Shown piece by piece: positions 6,458 through 13,316 of a stretch of 64,000 nt of DNA. This DNA comes from a virus. Position 1 is the first letter of the stretch. Each line of letters starts with the position of its first letter. The notes below the pieces were generated by a model. That model did not search any database and had not been told where the DNA came from. It saw only the letters and a program-made list of their open reading frames with translations. The stretch covers positions 1-64,000 of the IMG/VR virus record IMGVR_UViG_3300044621_001461, one strand, 5' to 3'. A program made the position numbers and the translations under genes.

Positions 6458-6717
6458 TCACCTCGTTGAATCATAATTTTTTTAATTTCAGTATATATAA
6501 ACTTCTTTAGTTTTTCGTCGTTTGTACTTTCAAAAGCAGCATACAATCTCTTTAGATAGTCTTCTTGTTTTGTGATATTCACAACTTTAACATTTGTGAC
6601 ACCAATATCACGCATAGAAGAACCTGCTTTTGTTTTTGCTCTTCCAAAATTGCCAGTTACATTACCTTGAGTACGAAGTTTAGGTTTGATTTTAGAAAGA
6701 TTAGAGTAAATCATCAA
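6451..6717 (-). CDS. Small basic hypothetical protein
   Basis: 88 aa, basic N-terminal half (KIKPKLRTQGNVTGNFGRAK) and a helical C-terminal half (EDYLKRLYAAFESTNDEKLK). Charge suggests nucleic-acid or protein binding. It starts 20 bases after the TATGAT box at 6737. No family recognised. Confidence 0.55.
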   Translation of the reverse strand: MMIYSNLSKIKPKLRTQGNVTGNFGRAKTKAGSSMRDIGVTNVKVVNITKQEDYLKRLYAAFESTNDEKLKKFIYTEIKKIMIQRGEW

Positions 6718-6736
6718 TCAGGTCATTGATACAAGT

Positions 6737-6758
6737 ATCATAGCACCTACTCTGGTGC
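6737..6758 (-). promoter_or_regulatory. Extended -10 promoter with small hairpin
   Basis: GGTGCTATGATAC (-10 at 6737..6742) directly follows a GCACC/GGTGC hairpin (6743..6758) lying in the last codons of the 61-aa gene. Confidence 0.5.
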
Positions 6759-6932
6759 TTTGGGGGGTACAGGGGACACTTTCGCATCTGGTCCCTTGAC
6801 CTCAACAAATAACCTATTCAATATATCATCACAAACTTGATATGATTTAGATGTTAAACCAACTTTATTCATTTGATATAATCTTACAGCATTATAGATA
6901 ATCTTTTTTTCTTCTAAATTAAATTCAGTCAT
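6747..6932 (-). CDS. Small hypothetical protein
   Basis: 61 aa (MTEFNLEEKKIIYNAVRLYQ...), helical with a proline-rich C-terminus (PVPPKAPE). Overlaps the end of the 107-aa gene by 8 bases. No family recognised. Confidence 0.55.
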   Translation of the reverse strand: MTEFNLEEKKIIYNAVRLYQMNKVGLTSKSYQVCDDILNRLFVEVKGPDAKVSPVPPKAPE

Positions 6933-7248
6933 CTAACTCCACATCTTTCACAAGGTCTTTGAGATTATTAACAAAATCTTCATCCATAGGAATCAGTTTC
7001 TCTTCACCTCTATCAATTCTATCGCACATTTCCATAAGGTACTCAAGAAACTCTTTTGGTAAAGTTTCATCCATATTGATAGAACACCAGAACCAATTAT
7101 AACATTCTTCATATGGGTCGTCAGTTTTTAGAAGAGCATAGTCCTTATAGTTTCCACTAATAAGGTCTCTCCACATCTTGAAGTTGTTCCACATCTCCCT
7201 CCAACCAGTTTGAAAGCAGTGTCCGAAATAATACTCAAACCAATTCAT
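6925..7248 (-). CDS. Hypothetical protein, paralogue of 13408..13755
   Basis: 107 aa, rich in Trp, Tyr and Asp (NWFEYYFGHC, then NWFWCSINMDETLPKEFLEY). By eye about four of five residues match the 115-aa product of 13408..13755 over its whole length, so this is a recent duplication. No known family. It is coupled to the 180-aa gene by a one-base overlap. Confidence 0.65.
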   Translation of the reverse strand: MNWFEYYFGHCFQTGWREMWNNFKMWRDLISGNYKDYALLKTDDPYEECYNWFWCSINMDETLPKEFLEYLMEMCDRIDRGEEKLIPMDEDFVNNLKDLVKDVELDD

Positions 7249-7790
7249 CAGTGCTCTACCATTCCCTGAAGATACCTTATCGTATCATCCATACGGGCAT
7301 CAGTCAAGTGTGCTGCAGGATTGAACCCAAGATGTGTATTATGTTGATTCAACCAGTGTATCATAAGTTCTTCATCACCACCCACAAGAACATACAAATA
7401 CTTATAGAGTTGTAGTAGTTTCAGTGGTTCAATGTCACCCAAAGGCATATGGAGAGCATTTGCTGCTTTTGTTGCTTTTTCTTTTAGAAATTCTTCATCA
7501 GTCAAACGAGCAATCAGTTCTTGTCGTTTTTGTTCTTTGAGTTTCTCTTCTTCTTTTTGTTTCAACATACTCACAAAAGTATCCATTAGATAGTCAAAAG
7601 AACAACCAGAATTATACCAATTACTTTCACATTCTTTAGTGATAAAGGTTGTTTCATCAAAGTTATTGGTATAAAGTTCATAGAACCTGATTTTGTAATC
7701 ACCATCCGTATCTTCCTTCACATCATAAGAAAGACCAAGTTGAGTTGCGTAAGTGAAAAGTTCAAGAAGGTCAGTTGTGGAAACAGTCAT
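7248..7790 (-). CDS. Protein with a C-terminal MbcA/ParS/Xre (DUF2384)-like domain
   Basis: 180 aa. The first 90 residues are acidic and contain a charged coiled coil (KQKEEEKLKEQKRQELIARL). The C-terminal stretch VGGDEELMIHWLNQHNTHLG followed by FNPAAHL and a final short helix (about residues 135-178) has the pattern of the toxin-binding domain of MbcA/ParS-type antitoxins (helix, WL-x-N/H-LG, P-x-x-L, final helix). In that family the domain neutralises RES-type toxins; no toxin is encoded nearby, so any antitoxin role here is inference. First gene after the TATAAT box at 7814. Confidence 0.5.
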   Translation of the reverse strand: MTVSTTDLLELFTYATQLGLSYDVKEDTDGDYKIRFYELYTNNFDETTFITKECESNWYNSGCSFDYLMDTFVSMLKQKEEEKLKEQKRQELIARLTDEEFLKEKATKAANALHMPLGDIEPLKLLQLYKYLYVLVGGDEELMIHWLNQHNTHLGFNPAAHLTDARMDDTIRYLQGMVEH

Positions 7791-7813
7791 CAGGTTTCTG
7801 TGTGTATGAGAGT

Positions 7814-7819
7814 ATTATA
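7814..7819 (-). promoter_or_regulatory. -10 box TATAAT
   Basis: TATAATACTCTCATACACA shares its downstream sequence with the TATGATACTCTCATACACA box at 8130..8135, so the two initiation regions are related copies. Confidence 0.5.
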
Positions 7820-8104
7820 TCAAATAGAATTGGGATAAGTTATTTCAGTCCAAGGAAGAGTTTTCAGTTCTTCATATGTAAATTGAATGCCATCATCAAG
7901 TCGTGCTTCATTTTTATAGAGATAAAACTGCTTGAAATTCACAACAGTTCCTCTCAAATCACCATCCTCATCTACCTGATAAACAAGAACATCACAATAC
8001 TTATTTCTATCATAAGTCAGGATTTTTGCTCTACGAATAGGTGCTTTTTCTCCCCCAATATCACCATAAGATGGAATGGGATAATCAGTAAAGGCATCAA
8101 GCAT
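7820..8104 (-). CDS. Hypothetical protein
   Basis: 94 aa from the ATG at 8104 (MLDAFTDYPIPSYGDIGGEK); an upstream ATG at 8143 would place the -10 box inside the gene, and AAGGA precedes 8104. Beta-rich, with RAKILTYDRNKYCDVLVYQV in the middle, resembling a small SH3/Tudor-like barrel, but no family assigned. Confidence 0.6.
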   Translation of the reverse strand: MLDAFTDYPIPSYGDIGGEKAPIRRAKILTYDRNKYCDVLVYQVDEDGDLRGTVVNFKQFYLYKNEARLDDGIQFTYEELKTLPWTEITYPNSI

Positions 8105-8129
8105 TTGGAGTTCCTTTGTGTATGAGAGT

Positions 8130-8135
8130 ATCATA
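8130..8135 (-). promoter_or_regulatory. -10 box TATGAT
   Basis: GGTATGATACTCTCAT lies 25 bases before the start at 8104. The region upstream contains the recurring GACACTTGATGAACTGGCAC sequence also seen before 10318 and, in part, 16567. Confidence 0.5.
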
Positions 8136-8176
8136 CCACCCACAGAGGCACCCAGAGCATCCCCTGTGCCAGTTCA

Positions 8177-8329
8177 TCAAGTGTCCTCACCCAAGTTCTT
8201 ATAAATCGCATCCATCCATATCTTATCAAAATATTTCCTGTCTTCATCAGTAATCATATTTGCTCTCATATACTCTTCAAGTGTGATGTTATTATCATCC
8301 AAGAACTTTTGGAGTTCTTCAATAGTCAT
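8177..8329 (-). CDS. Small helical hypothetical protein
   Basis: 50 aa from the ATG at 8329 (MTIEELQKFLDDNNITLEEY); the frame extends upstream to 8359, but the internal start gives the short overlap usual in this operon. Acidic, helical, no family recognised. Confidence 0.55.
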   Translation of the reverse strand: MTIEELQKFLDDNNITLEEYMRANMITDEDRKYFDKIWMDAIYKNLGEDT

Positions 8330-8579
8330 CCAAAGAAACCTCAAAGGTAATTCTAGCACCAGTAGTATTGATATACTTATGTCCCATTTCCATATTCATA
8401 CTTACCACCTGTGCCTCACCATTTTTGATTTTTTCTGCTACTTGTTGAAAAGATGCTTTCAAGTCATCAAGGTCATAAGATTTAAGTTTTGATAGTTTTG
8501 GTTTCTCTACTGGTTTTGGAGGTTCTGGTGGTTTTGGATTGTAGAGTTCATTATATTTTTCTATGAGTGGGTTAGTCAT
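8319..8579 (-). CDS. Hypothetical protein with Pro/Lys linker
   Basis: 86 aa. A proline- and lysine-rich segment (PKPPEPPKPVEKPKLSKLK, residues 15-33) separates a short N-terminus from a helical and beta C-terminal part (ASFQQVAEKIKNGEAQVVSM). Such linkers occur in small phage regulatory or structural proteins; no family assigned. Starts by ATGA overlap. Confidence 0.55.
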   Translation of the reverse strand: MTNPLIEKYNELYNPKPPEPPKPVEKPKLSKLKSYDLDDLKASFQQVAEKIKNGEAQVVSMNMEMGHKYINTTGARITFEVSLDDY

Positions 8580-8779
8580 CCTCCCAAATCTCCACTCACT
8601 ACAATAGGTTCTACATCACCACAGACAACTTCTGCGTTCATTTGTTCCATAATAATAGACACCTTATCCATAACTCTTTCTCTGGTTTCTTGTGTCCAAA
8701 TGCTATTTCCAACGACACTCAAACTTTTATAAAGAGTATTATGGATTACCATAAGGTCTGCTGCTGATAGTTTAGTCAT
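8576..8779 (-). CDS. Small helical hypothetical protein
   Basis: 67 aa (MTKLSAADLMVIHNTLYKSL...), helical, acidic C-terminus. Overlaps both neighbours by 4 bases. I recall similar short helical proteins in cyanophages, function unknown. Confidence 0.55.
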   Translation of the reverse strand: MTKLSAADLMVIHNTLYKSLSVVGNSIWTQETRERVMDKVSIIMEQMNAEVVCGDVEPIVVSGDLGG

Positions 8780-8910
8780 TCCTCATCCCCAATATTTCCC
8801 CAACGATGAAGTGCTTCACGAATAGTATTTCTAACTTCGGGATAAAGATTGTAATACCCTCCAATCTCATCCCAAAGTTCATCAATTTGTTCGTCGGTTG
8901 GTTCAGTCAT
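8776..8910 (-). CDS. Small acidic protein (MTEP family of this region)
   Basis: 44 aa (MTEPTDEQIDELWDEIGGYY...). The start region, including the ribosome-binding site, is a 30-base exact repeat of that of 8953..9219 (8900..8929 and 9209..9238). Acidic, Trp-containing helix; function unknown. Coupled downstream by ATGA. Confidence 0.6.
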   Translation of the reverse strand: MTEPTDEQIDELWDEIGGYYNLYPEVRNTIREALHRWGNIGDEE

Positions 8911-8929
8911 AATCAATAATCAACTCCTT
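8900..8929 (-). repeat. 30-bp direct repeat, copy 1
   Basis: Identical to 9209..9238. Each copy spans AAGGAGTTGATTATTGATT plus the ATG and the next seven bases of a gene starting MTEP, so translation-initiation regions have been duplicated. Confidence 0.85.
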
Positions 8930-8952
8930 CTGTTTTTTCAATTTCAGTCATT

Positions 8953-9219
8953 TTACTTTACCTCACCTTTTCGTAAGTCAATAAACACAAATTTATCATT
9001 TATTTGATGAATTATAAACCACGAAGAGTTTTCATCATCAATCATAGTTTTTACTTCATCAAGAGTATCATACAACTTCAAAAACTCCCAATCACTCCAT
9101 TTACCAGTAAGTTCGTGATGAGTTCCTTCATCAATCCAAAATTGAAAAGAATACTGAAAGTCAGTATCACTTATATTACGAATTTTATGAGTATCGGTTA
9201 GGTATAGTGGTTCAGTCAT
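8953..9219 (-). CDS. Hypothetical protein (MTEP start)
   Basis: 88 aa from the ATG at 9219 (MTEPLYLTDTHKIRNISDTD); a TTG two codons upstream also opens the frame. Beta-rich with FIIHQINDKFVFIDLRKGEV near the C-terminus. Unrelated to its MTEP neighbours beyond the first residues. No family recognised. Confidence 0.6.
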   Translation of the reverse strand: MTEPLYLTDTHKIRNISDTDFQYSFQFWIDEGTHHELTGKWSDWEFLKLYDTLDEVKTMIDDENSSWFIIHQINDKFVFIDLRKGEVK

Positions 9220-9238
9220 AATCAATAATCAACTCCTT
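9209..9238 (-). repeat. 30-bp direct repeat, copy 2
   Basis: Second copy of the repeat at 8900..8929, at the start of the 88-aa gene. A third MTEP gene (9259..9474) shares only the innermost 11 bases. Confidence 0.85.
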
Positions 9239-9258
9239 GGTATTAATGTTGAAGGATT

Positions 9259-9474
9259 TCATTTCACATCCACCCAATCATCATAATAATATCCATAAGA
9301 ACCTCCACCACTATGATTTTTACATAGAATATTACTACAAGAAAACCAATAGTCAAAGTTTTTACTTTCTGGTCGCACTTCCAAAAGAGATTGATTACAC
9401 AGGTATTCTAACACAGGATTTTCACAATCGGTGCATTTACCAACAACACCCAAACAATCTGGTGGTTCAGTCAT
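9259..9474 (-). CDS. Small cysteine-rich, zinc-finger-like protein
   Basis: 71 aa with seven Cys: CTDC (residues 14-17), a Cys in LEYLCNQ, and CSNILC before KNHSGGGSYG. CxxC and CxxxxC spacing suggests one zinc site. It begins MTEP like two neighbours. The last gene downstream of a coupled series; no family assigned. Confidence 0.6.
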   Translation of the reverse strand: MTEPPDCLGVVGKCTDCENPVLEYLCNQSLLEVRPESKNFDYWFSCSNILCKNHSGGGSYGYYYDDWVDVK

Positions 9475-9604
9475 TTTTCTTATAAAACTCTATTTTGAGT
9501 TGAGTAATGAGTAAATCAACTTTATCTTCAATACGAGTAAGTCGTTCCTCAATTGTGTCTATAAGATATTCATCAATTGCTTGTTTTTTTATTTCGTAAA
9601 TCAT
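9467..9604 (-). CDS. Small helical protein
   Basis: 45 aa (MIYEIKKQAIDEYLIDTIEE...), an amphipathic helix with heptad pattern (RLTRIEDKVDLLITQLK), likely a coiled coil. Overlaps the zinc-finger-like gene by 8 bases and the CpeT gene stop by 4 bases. Confidence 0.6.
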   Translation of the reverse strand: MIYEIKKQAIDEYLIDTIEERLTRIEDKVDLLITQLKIEFYKKND

Positions 9605-10059
9605 AGTTTTATAAAGTGAAATTCACCATCTTGTTTTGTTTTACCCCAGAGAAATTCATTTGAATCTATATCATATCCAGCATCTCTGGAATAGTAATTA
9701 ATACCATCAAACTTCAAAAATGTGGAGACATAAGCATTTCTCTTGGGTATGATACAATTATCATTTATACCAATCCAAGAGTTATTTACATACTCAAAAA
9801 CAATCTCACAAGATTTGGTATTTGTAAGATTATTATAAGGTGTCATAATAACATTCTCACCAGACACGGATAATTCCAATGTTGTTGCCCGATAAGGTTT
9901 TTCTTCCCCATCAATATCATACCAACTCTTTGAGTATAACATTCCGTCAGGAAGTTCTTCAAATTTAATATGAATATGTGCCCAAAGTGGTGGACTGTTA
10001 AATGCTTGCTGTTGGTTAGAATAATTACCAATCAATTTTACTTTGAAATCTTCAATCAT
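9601..10059 (-). CDS. cpeT: CpeT/CpcT-type phycobiliprotein lyase homologue
   Basis: 152 aa. Matches the CpeT/CpcT family along its length: IGNYSNQQQAF (about residue 10), WAHIHIKFEELP, YSKSWYDIDGEEKPYR, C in DNCIIPKRNAYV, and the terminal SRDAGYDIDSNEFLWGK. Cellular CpcT attaches phycocyanobilin to Cys-155 of CpcB; CpeT of marine phages is a known auxiliary gene whose product binds bilin with uncertain activity (family knowledge). It lies inside an early-type operon coupled on both sides by 4-base overlaps, so it is expressed early to alter phycobilisome metabolism (inference). Confidence 0.85.
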   Translation of the reverse strand: MIEDFKVKLIGNYSNQQQAFNSPPLWAHIHIKFEELPDGMLYSKSWYDIDGEEKPYRATTLELSVSGENVIMTPYNNLTNTKSCEIVFEYVNNSWIGINDNCIIPKRNAYVSTFLKFDGINYYSRDAGYDIDSNEFLWGKTKQDGEFHFIKL

Positions 10060-10295
10060 TCTTCATCCTCCCAATCAATCTCAACGGTTTCAAACTGCTC
10101 TACATTAGTGTAAGGCATAGGATTTGCAGGTCCTCCCATCTCATAATGGATTTTATCAAACAATTCATTAAGCACTAAACTCTCAAATCCTTCTTGGTCT
10201 GGATAACACTCCCAGTCCTCAAACATTTCAGTTGTGGGAGAAACCGTGAGAGTTCGGGTGTAAGTAACTGTGATTGCTTTGAGTTGAATACGCAT
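10056..10295 (-). CDS. Conserved-looking hypothetical protein
   Basis: 79 aa (MRIQLKAITVTYTRTLTVSP...), beta-strand N-terminus and acidic helical C-terminus ending EIDWEDEE. I recall similar proteins in cyanophages. First gene after the TATAAT box at 10318; coupled to cpeT by ATGA. Confidence 0.6.
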   Translation of the reverse strand: MRIQLKAITVTYTRTLTVSPTTEMFEDWECYPDQEGFESLVLNELFDKIHYEMGGPANPMPYTNVEQFETVEIDWEDEE

Positions 10296-10317
10296 TTGTT
10301 TGGTTGCTTATGAAGTC

Positions 10318-10352
10318 ATTATAAGGCAAAAAGGGGTCTTGTGGAGACCCCC
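10318..10352 (-). terminator. Terminator plus TATAAT promoter
   Basis: GGGGTCT/AGACCCC hairpin (10333..10351) followed on the minus strand by TTTTT ends the endonuclease transcript. GCCTTATAATGAC (-10 at 10318..10323) then starts the cpeT operon. Confidence 0.65.
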
Positions 10353-10374
10353 TGTGCCAGTTCGTCAAGTGTCT

Positions 10375-11103
10375 TTATGATATTCTTACTCTTTTGGAAG
10401 TGTCTATTCCTCTTTTTCTTTGATAACAAGCAAGTGCCCCAGCATTAGAAATGAAACCAGTTTCAAGACATTTCCATTTTTGTGAGGCAACTTTTTTAGA
10501 ATTCTCACTCATTTGTTCTCTGGTAAGTGCGTGAACCCCAACTTTCATTTCATATGCTTTTTTTCCACCATTAAACCCATTTTCACTCAATTGTTTTTTT
10601 GTATAAGAAAAAATACCAACACCAAGTTCTTTTGATTTTTTACCATTTTCACTCCTTTGTTCTTTTGTAAAACCATAAAGTCCAGCACCAAGTTTTTTTG
10701 CTATTTCGGTTGCTTTTTTACCATATTCACTCCTTTGTTCGTAAGTAAGTGAATGAATACCTACACCAAGTTCTTTTGTCTTATTTCCCAATTCTTTTGC
10801 TTTTTCTGTCGTCATTCCATTATGAAATTTTGAAGAAGTTTGATATGCTTTATTCGCAAAGTGTGGATTTTCAACTACTTTATAGTATTCTTGTAAAGTA
10901 ATCTCATCAATATATGCTTCTTCTCTTGTATTATAATCGTCCTTAAGTATTATCTTTTGAGTTGGTTTAAAGTTTTTATCACTAAAAGAACCAAAATACT
11001 TTATATCTTCTTCTGGTAAGCATTTACAGGTTCTTGAACCAAAATATCCTCTACCCCATTCCTCATAGGAATAATAAACATAGTGATACTCTTTGAGTTC
11101 CAT
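10375..11103 (-). CDS. GIY-YIG-like homing endonuclease with NUMOD-type repeats
   Basis: 242 aa. The N-terminal 80 residues (HYVYYSYEEWGRGYFGSRTC, then a conserved FGSF and EAYIDEITLQEYY with the catalytic-type Glu) fit the diverged GIY-YIG group of phage endonucleases. From residue 108 there are four repeats of the form GIHSLTYEQRSEYGKK, GLYGFTKEQRSENGKK, GIFSYTKKQLSENGFN and GVHALTREQMSENSKK, each probably a minor-groove-binding helix. The C-terminus (KWKCLETGFISNAGALACYQ) is a small DNA-binding module. Preceded by the shared leader at 11110..11195. Confidence 0.75.
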   Translation of the reverse strand: MELKEYHYVYYSYEEWGRGYFGSRTCKCLPEEDIKYFGSFSDKNFKPTQKIILKDDYNTREEAYIDEITLQEYYKVVENPHFANKAYQTSSKFHNGMTTEKAKELGNKTKELGVGIHSLTYEQRSEYGKKATEIAKKLGAGLYGFTKEQRSENGKKSKELGVGIFSYTKKQLSENGFNGGKKAYEMKVGVHALTREQMSENSKKVASQKWKCLETGFISNAGALACYQRKRGIDTSKRVRIS

Positions 11104-11109
11104 AGTTCT

Positions 11110-11195
11110 GCTTTATGTTGTGCCGCAATAGTATTTATACAAGAAAAGGTGCCCGAAAGCACCCAATCTCTGCTATGGTTGCGACACACATAAGC
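11110..11195 (-). promoter_or_regulatory. Endonuclease leader: late promoter and terminator inside inverted repeat
   Basis: Imperfect arms of 17-19 bases (11110..11128 and 11179..11195) enclose a GGTGC/GCACC hairpin (11148..11163) followed by TTTT on the minus strand and a late promoter TATAAATA (11132..11139). The near arm ends about 7 bases before the ATG at 11103. Confidence 0.7.
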
Positions 11196-11203
11196 ATCTT
11201 TAT

Positions 11204-11464
11204 TTATTTAAGTTCTTCTTCTTGTCTTTCAATTTCAAAAGTTTCGTTGAGAAACTCAATTGCGTATTTTCCCACTACGAATGCATCTTTATCCTCAAAG
11301 AACCTATCACCAATGGTTCTCATATCATAACACTCTTTGCCTTTATCAAAGAAAGCAATCACATAACAGTTCTCTTGTCCTGAACCATTAGATTGATACC
11401 ACTTGACGAGTTCATACTTGTTGTTACAGGTGCTCCAACGGAACTCTATGTTACGAAATCTCAT
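11204..11464 (-). CDS. Hypothetical protein
   Basis: 86 aa, beta-rich (RFRNIEFRWSTCNNKYELVK, then NCYVIAFFDKG) with DRFFEDKDAFVVGKYAIEFL near the C-terminus, a pattern I recall in cyanophage hypothetical proteins. Overlaps the gene upstream by 14 bases. Confidence 0.6.
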   Translation of the reverse strand: MRFRNIEFRWSTCNNKYELVKWYQSNGSGQENCYVIAFFDKGKECYDMRTIGDRFFEDKDAFVVGKYAIEFLNETFEIERQEEELK

Positions 11465-11651
11465 TGTTCTCCAACATAGTTTTAATTTGTTTGAGGTCTT
11501 CTATTCGTTGTTTAGTAAGGTCGTATTGTTCAGTATACCAATCAAGGTCATTCACTTCGTGATTGAGTTCTTCACGAATGTCCCATTCATAACATTGAAG
11601 GTCTCCTTCTTGGTCTTGTATGAGGTAATTGAGAGTATCAAGGAGTGACAT
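11451..11651 (-). CDS. Small helical acidic protein
   Basis: 66 aa (MSLLDTLNYLIQDQEGDLQC...), helical with heptads (YDLTKQRIEDLKQIKTMLEN). No family recognised. Overlaps the proline-rich gene upstream by 14 bases. Confidence 0.55.
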   Translation of the reverse strand: MSLLDTLNYLIQDQEGDLQCYEWDIREELNHEVNDLDWYTEQYDLTKQRIEDLKQIKTMLENNEIS

Positions 11652-11919
11652 TTTCAGGAACAGGAGGAGGAGGCAGTTGAGGTGGGGGGGTTTGAGACGT
11701 TTGAGGAAGTTGAGGTTGGGGGGTAGGAAGAATTACAGGTTCTGGAGCAACTTGTGGTTGTTGTGCTTGGTCAAGTTTCTTTTCCAACTCCATCACCTTT
11801 TGGTCTAATGGACTCAAAGGAACTTCTTTTTGAGAATCTGACAGTTTCCAACCAGTAGCACCAGCAGCAAAGATACTTGCAAGAGCAGCAAAAACAGAAA
11901 CAGTTTTAGAAAAACTCAT
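11638..11919 (-). CDS. Membrane-anchored coiled-coil and proline-rich protein
   Basis: 93 aa: an N-terminal hydrophobic segment (VSVFAALASIFAAGATGW, residues 7-24) acting as signal anchor, a short coiled coil (DQKVMELEKKLDQAQ), then a tail that is more than one third proline (VILPTPQPQLPQT...). This order suits a periplasm-facing inner-membrane protein; an i-spanin-like role is possible but there is no lysis partner next to it. Coupled to the next gene by overlap. Confidence 0.55.
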   Translation of the reverse strand: MSFSKTVSVFAALASIFAAGATGWKLSDSQKEVPLSPLDQKVMELEKKLDQAQQPQVAPEPVILPTPQPQLPQTSQTPPPQLPPPPVPENVTP

Positions 11920-12131
11920 TCAATAACCTCCCAATGTGCGTCAGATTTGTCACCAAAACGGTTAGTGCCAGTACGAGTGCTAACCCAAAAAAAGTATTTA
12001 CGATTTTCAGAAGCAAGGAATAATTCACCACCAGTGTCCTGCTCTACAATACAAACAGGATTGTTGTCCATAATGTTTGCTAACCTATTCTTGGATTTGC
12101 TGGACTTTGGTTTGACTGTTACTTTTCTCAT
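11916..12131 (-). CDS. Conserved-looking hypothetical protein
   Basis: 71 aa from the ATG at 12131 (MRKVTVKPKSSKSKNRLANI); a TTG four codons upstream is less likely. Basic N-terminus, then LFLASENRKYFFWVSTRTG and HWEVIE. I recall relatives in cyanophages; function unknown. The start lies inside the 3' end of the zinc-ribbon gene. Confidence 0.6.
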   Translation of the reverse strand: MRKVTVKPKSSKSKNRLANIMDNNPVCIVEQDTGGELFLASENRKYFFWVSTRTGTNRFGDKSDAHWEVIE

Positions 12132-12348
12132 TTTGAATCTCAAGTTTCAGTTTACGAATGGTAGGAAAGAAATAAGCAAAATCTCTTGTTTCAGTGATAG
12201 GTTTGGTTTCACCACATACACCACATTTTGCTTCATAAACAGAGGAGCATCCTACAGAATATACTCCATACTTTTTCCCACAGTCAAAGCAGGTATTGGC
12301 AGCATTCTCAAGTTTCTTCAGGAGTGCTTTCTTTTCTTTGAGGTTCAT
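12085..12348 (-). CDS. Zinc-ribbon protein
   Basis: 87 aa from the ATG at 12348 (MNLKEKKALLKKLENAANTC); the open frame extends upstream to 12480 over the 66-aa gene, but that part is an overlap artefact. CFDCGKKYG (residue 20) and CGVCGE (residue 43) supply a four-Cys zinc ribbon with an extra Cys between. The C-terminus is basic. Similar small zinc ribbons occur in cyanophages. Confidence 0.65.
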   Translation of the reverse strand: MNLKEKKALLKKLENAANTCFDCGKKYGVYSVGCSSVYEAKCGVCGETKPITETRDFAYFFPTIRKLKLEIQNEKSNSQTKVQQIQE

Positions 12349-12508
12349 AACGCAGTTCAACTCCGTATTTGTTTTTGAGGTTGTCTGTGAGGTAATCATA
12401 CAGTAGGTAGGCAAACCCGTAGTAGGGTCTTGTGCCAGTTTCGATACTGGTACTCGTTGCGACCGTCCAAAAAATATCAAGTTCGTGTTTTGGTGGAAGA
12501 GGTTTCAT
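12308..12508 (-). CDS. Hypothetical protein
   Basis: 66 aa (MKPLPPKHELDIFWTVATST...), with RPYYGFAYLLYDYLTDNLKN as a helical core and a charged C-terminus. Overlaps the zinc-ribbon gene by 41 bases. A TATAAT box (RC at about 12521) lies 15 bases upstream of the start. No family recognised. Confidence 0.55.
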   Translation of the reverse strand: MKPLPPKHELDIFWTVATSTSIETGTRPYYGFAYLLYDYLTDNLKNKYGVELRYEPQRKESTPEET

Positions 12509-12536
12509 AAATTTTAAAATTACACCTATTATTATA

Positions 12537-13304
12537 TCATAAAATTTGACGAACTTTCCATCCTTTATGTTGTTTTAACTTTCCCCTTAACACTTTTGAA
12601 AGGCAAGAAGAATCTAATCCATATTTTTTACCAAATTTCATCAAAGTAGTAAATTCCTCTATAATTTCTCCATTAGGTGAAGTAAAAAGAAAATGTCTTC
12701 TCTGCAAATTTGAAATTGTGTTTCTATGTTCTTCACTTAAAATTTTATTTTTCATTTTTCTTTTTGTTTCTTCACTTATTTTTTTCCCAATATTTGCTTG
12801 TCTTATTTTTTCTTTAGTTTCTTCAGTATGCAATCTACCCTTACTACATTTACTTATTTTTTCTCTTGTTTCTTTGGATATATTTTTTTTAGATTCTCTC
12901 ATTTTTCTTTTAGTTTCTTCCGTATGAAATTTACCAGTCATAGATTTACTTTTTTTTATTCTAGTTTTTAAGGAATAAACTCTATTTTTTGATGATTCAC
13001 TTATTTTTTTTAATGCTTCTTCAGAAAAATTTGAAGAACCTTGCCCACCATCAGTCCTATTGAGTAAAATACCAGTTTTCAAATTTTTCCTACCAAAAAT
13101 CGCAATCATATAAATTTCGTGTCTAAATGCTTCTTCTTCGGTTAAATTTTGCTTTAATAATATTACTCTTGATTTATCTTTAGGTGGTTTTATGTCAGTT
13201 TTTTTCCTACTATAATATCTTCTTCCACTACCTTTACCTATGTAATAAGGAGTCCTATCTTCTCTTAAATACGCATAGGTATAAAATCTTTTAGGATTTA
13301 CCAT
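12537..13304 (-). CDS. GIY-YIG homing endonuclease (Seg-like) with NUMOD3 repeats
   Basis: 255 aa. Clear GIY-YIG domain: FYTYAYLREDRTPYYIGKGS (residues 7-26), conserved Arg in GKGSGRR, and catalytic-type Glu in AFRHEIYMIAIFGR. Four or five NUMOD3 units follow (HTEETKRKMRESKK, ISKETREKISKCSK, HTEETKEKIRQANI, ISEETKRKMKN), and the C-terminus (EFTTLMKFGKKYGLDSSCLS, then GWKVRQ) is a NUMOD1-like helix-turn-helix. No host intron is visible, so it is free-standing. Poly-Lys/AAA-rich codon use is stronger than in neighbours. Confidence 0.88.
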   Translation of the reverse strand: MVNPKRFYTYAYLREDRTPYYIGKGSGRRYYSRKKTDIKPPKDKSRVILLKQNLTEEEAFRHEIYMIAIFGRKNLKTGILLNRTDGGQGSSNFSEEALKKISESSKNRVYSLKTRIKKSKSMTGKFHTEETKRKMRESKKNISKETREKISKCSKGRLHTEETKEKIRQANIGKKISEETKRKMKNKILSEEHRNTISNLQRRHFLFTSPNGEIIEEFTTLMKFGKKYGLDSSCLSKVLRGKLKQHKGWKVRQIL

Positions 13305-13316
13305 AACTGCTCTTAA

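Noticed and set aside
7248-7790. GGDEF-type cyclic-di-GMP domain (VGGDEEL)
   Set aside because: Only four matching letters; the surrounding fold and length do not fit a 170-residue GGDEF domain.
12085-12480. Start of the zinc-ribbon gene at 12480
   Set aside because: The extra 44 codons overlap the 66-aa gene; the ATG at 12348 gives a compact zinc ribbon.
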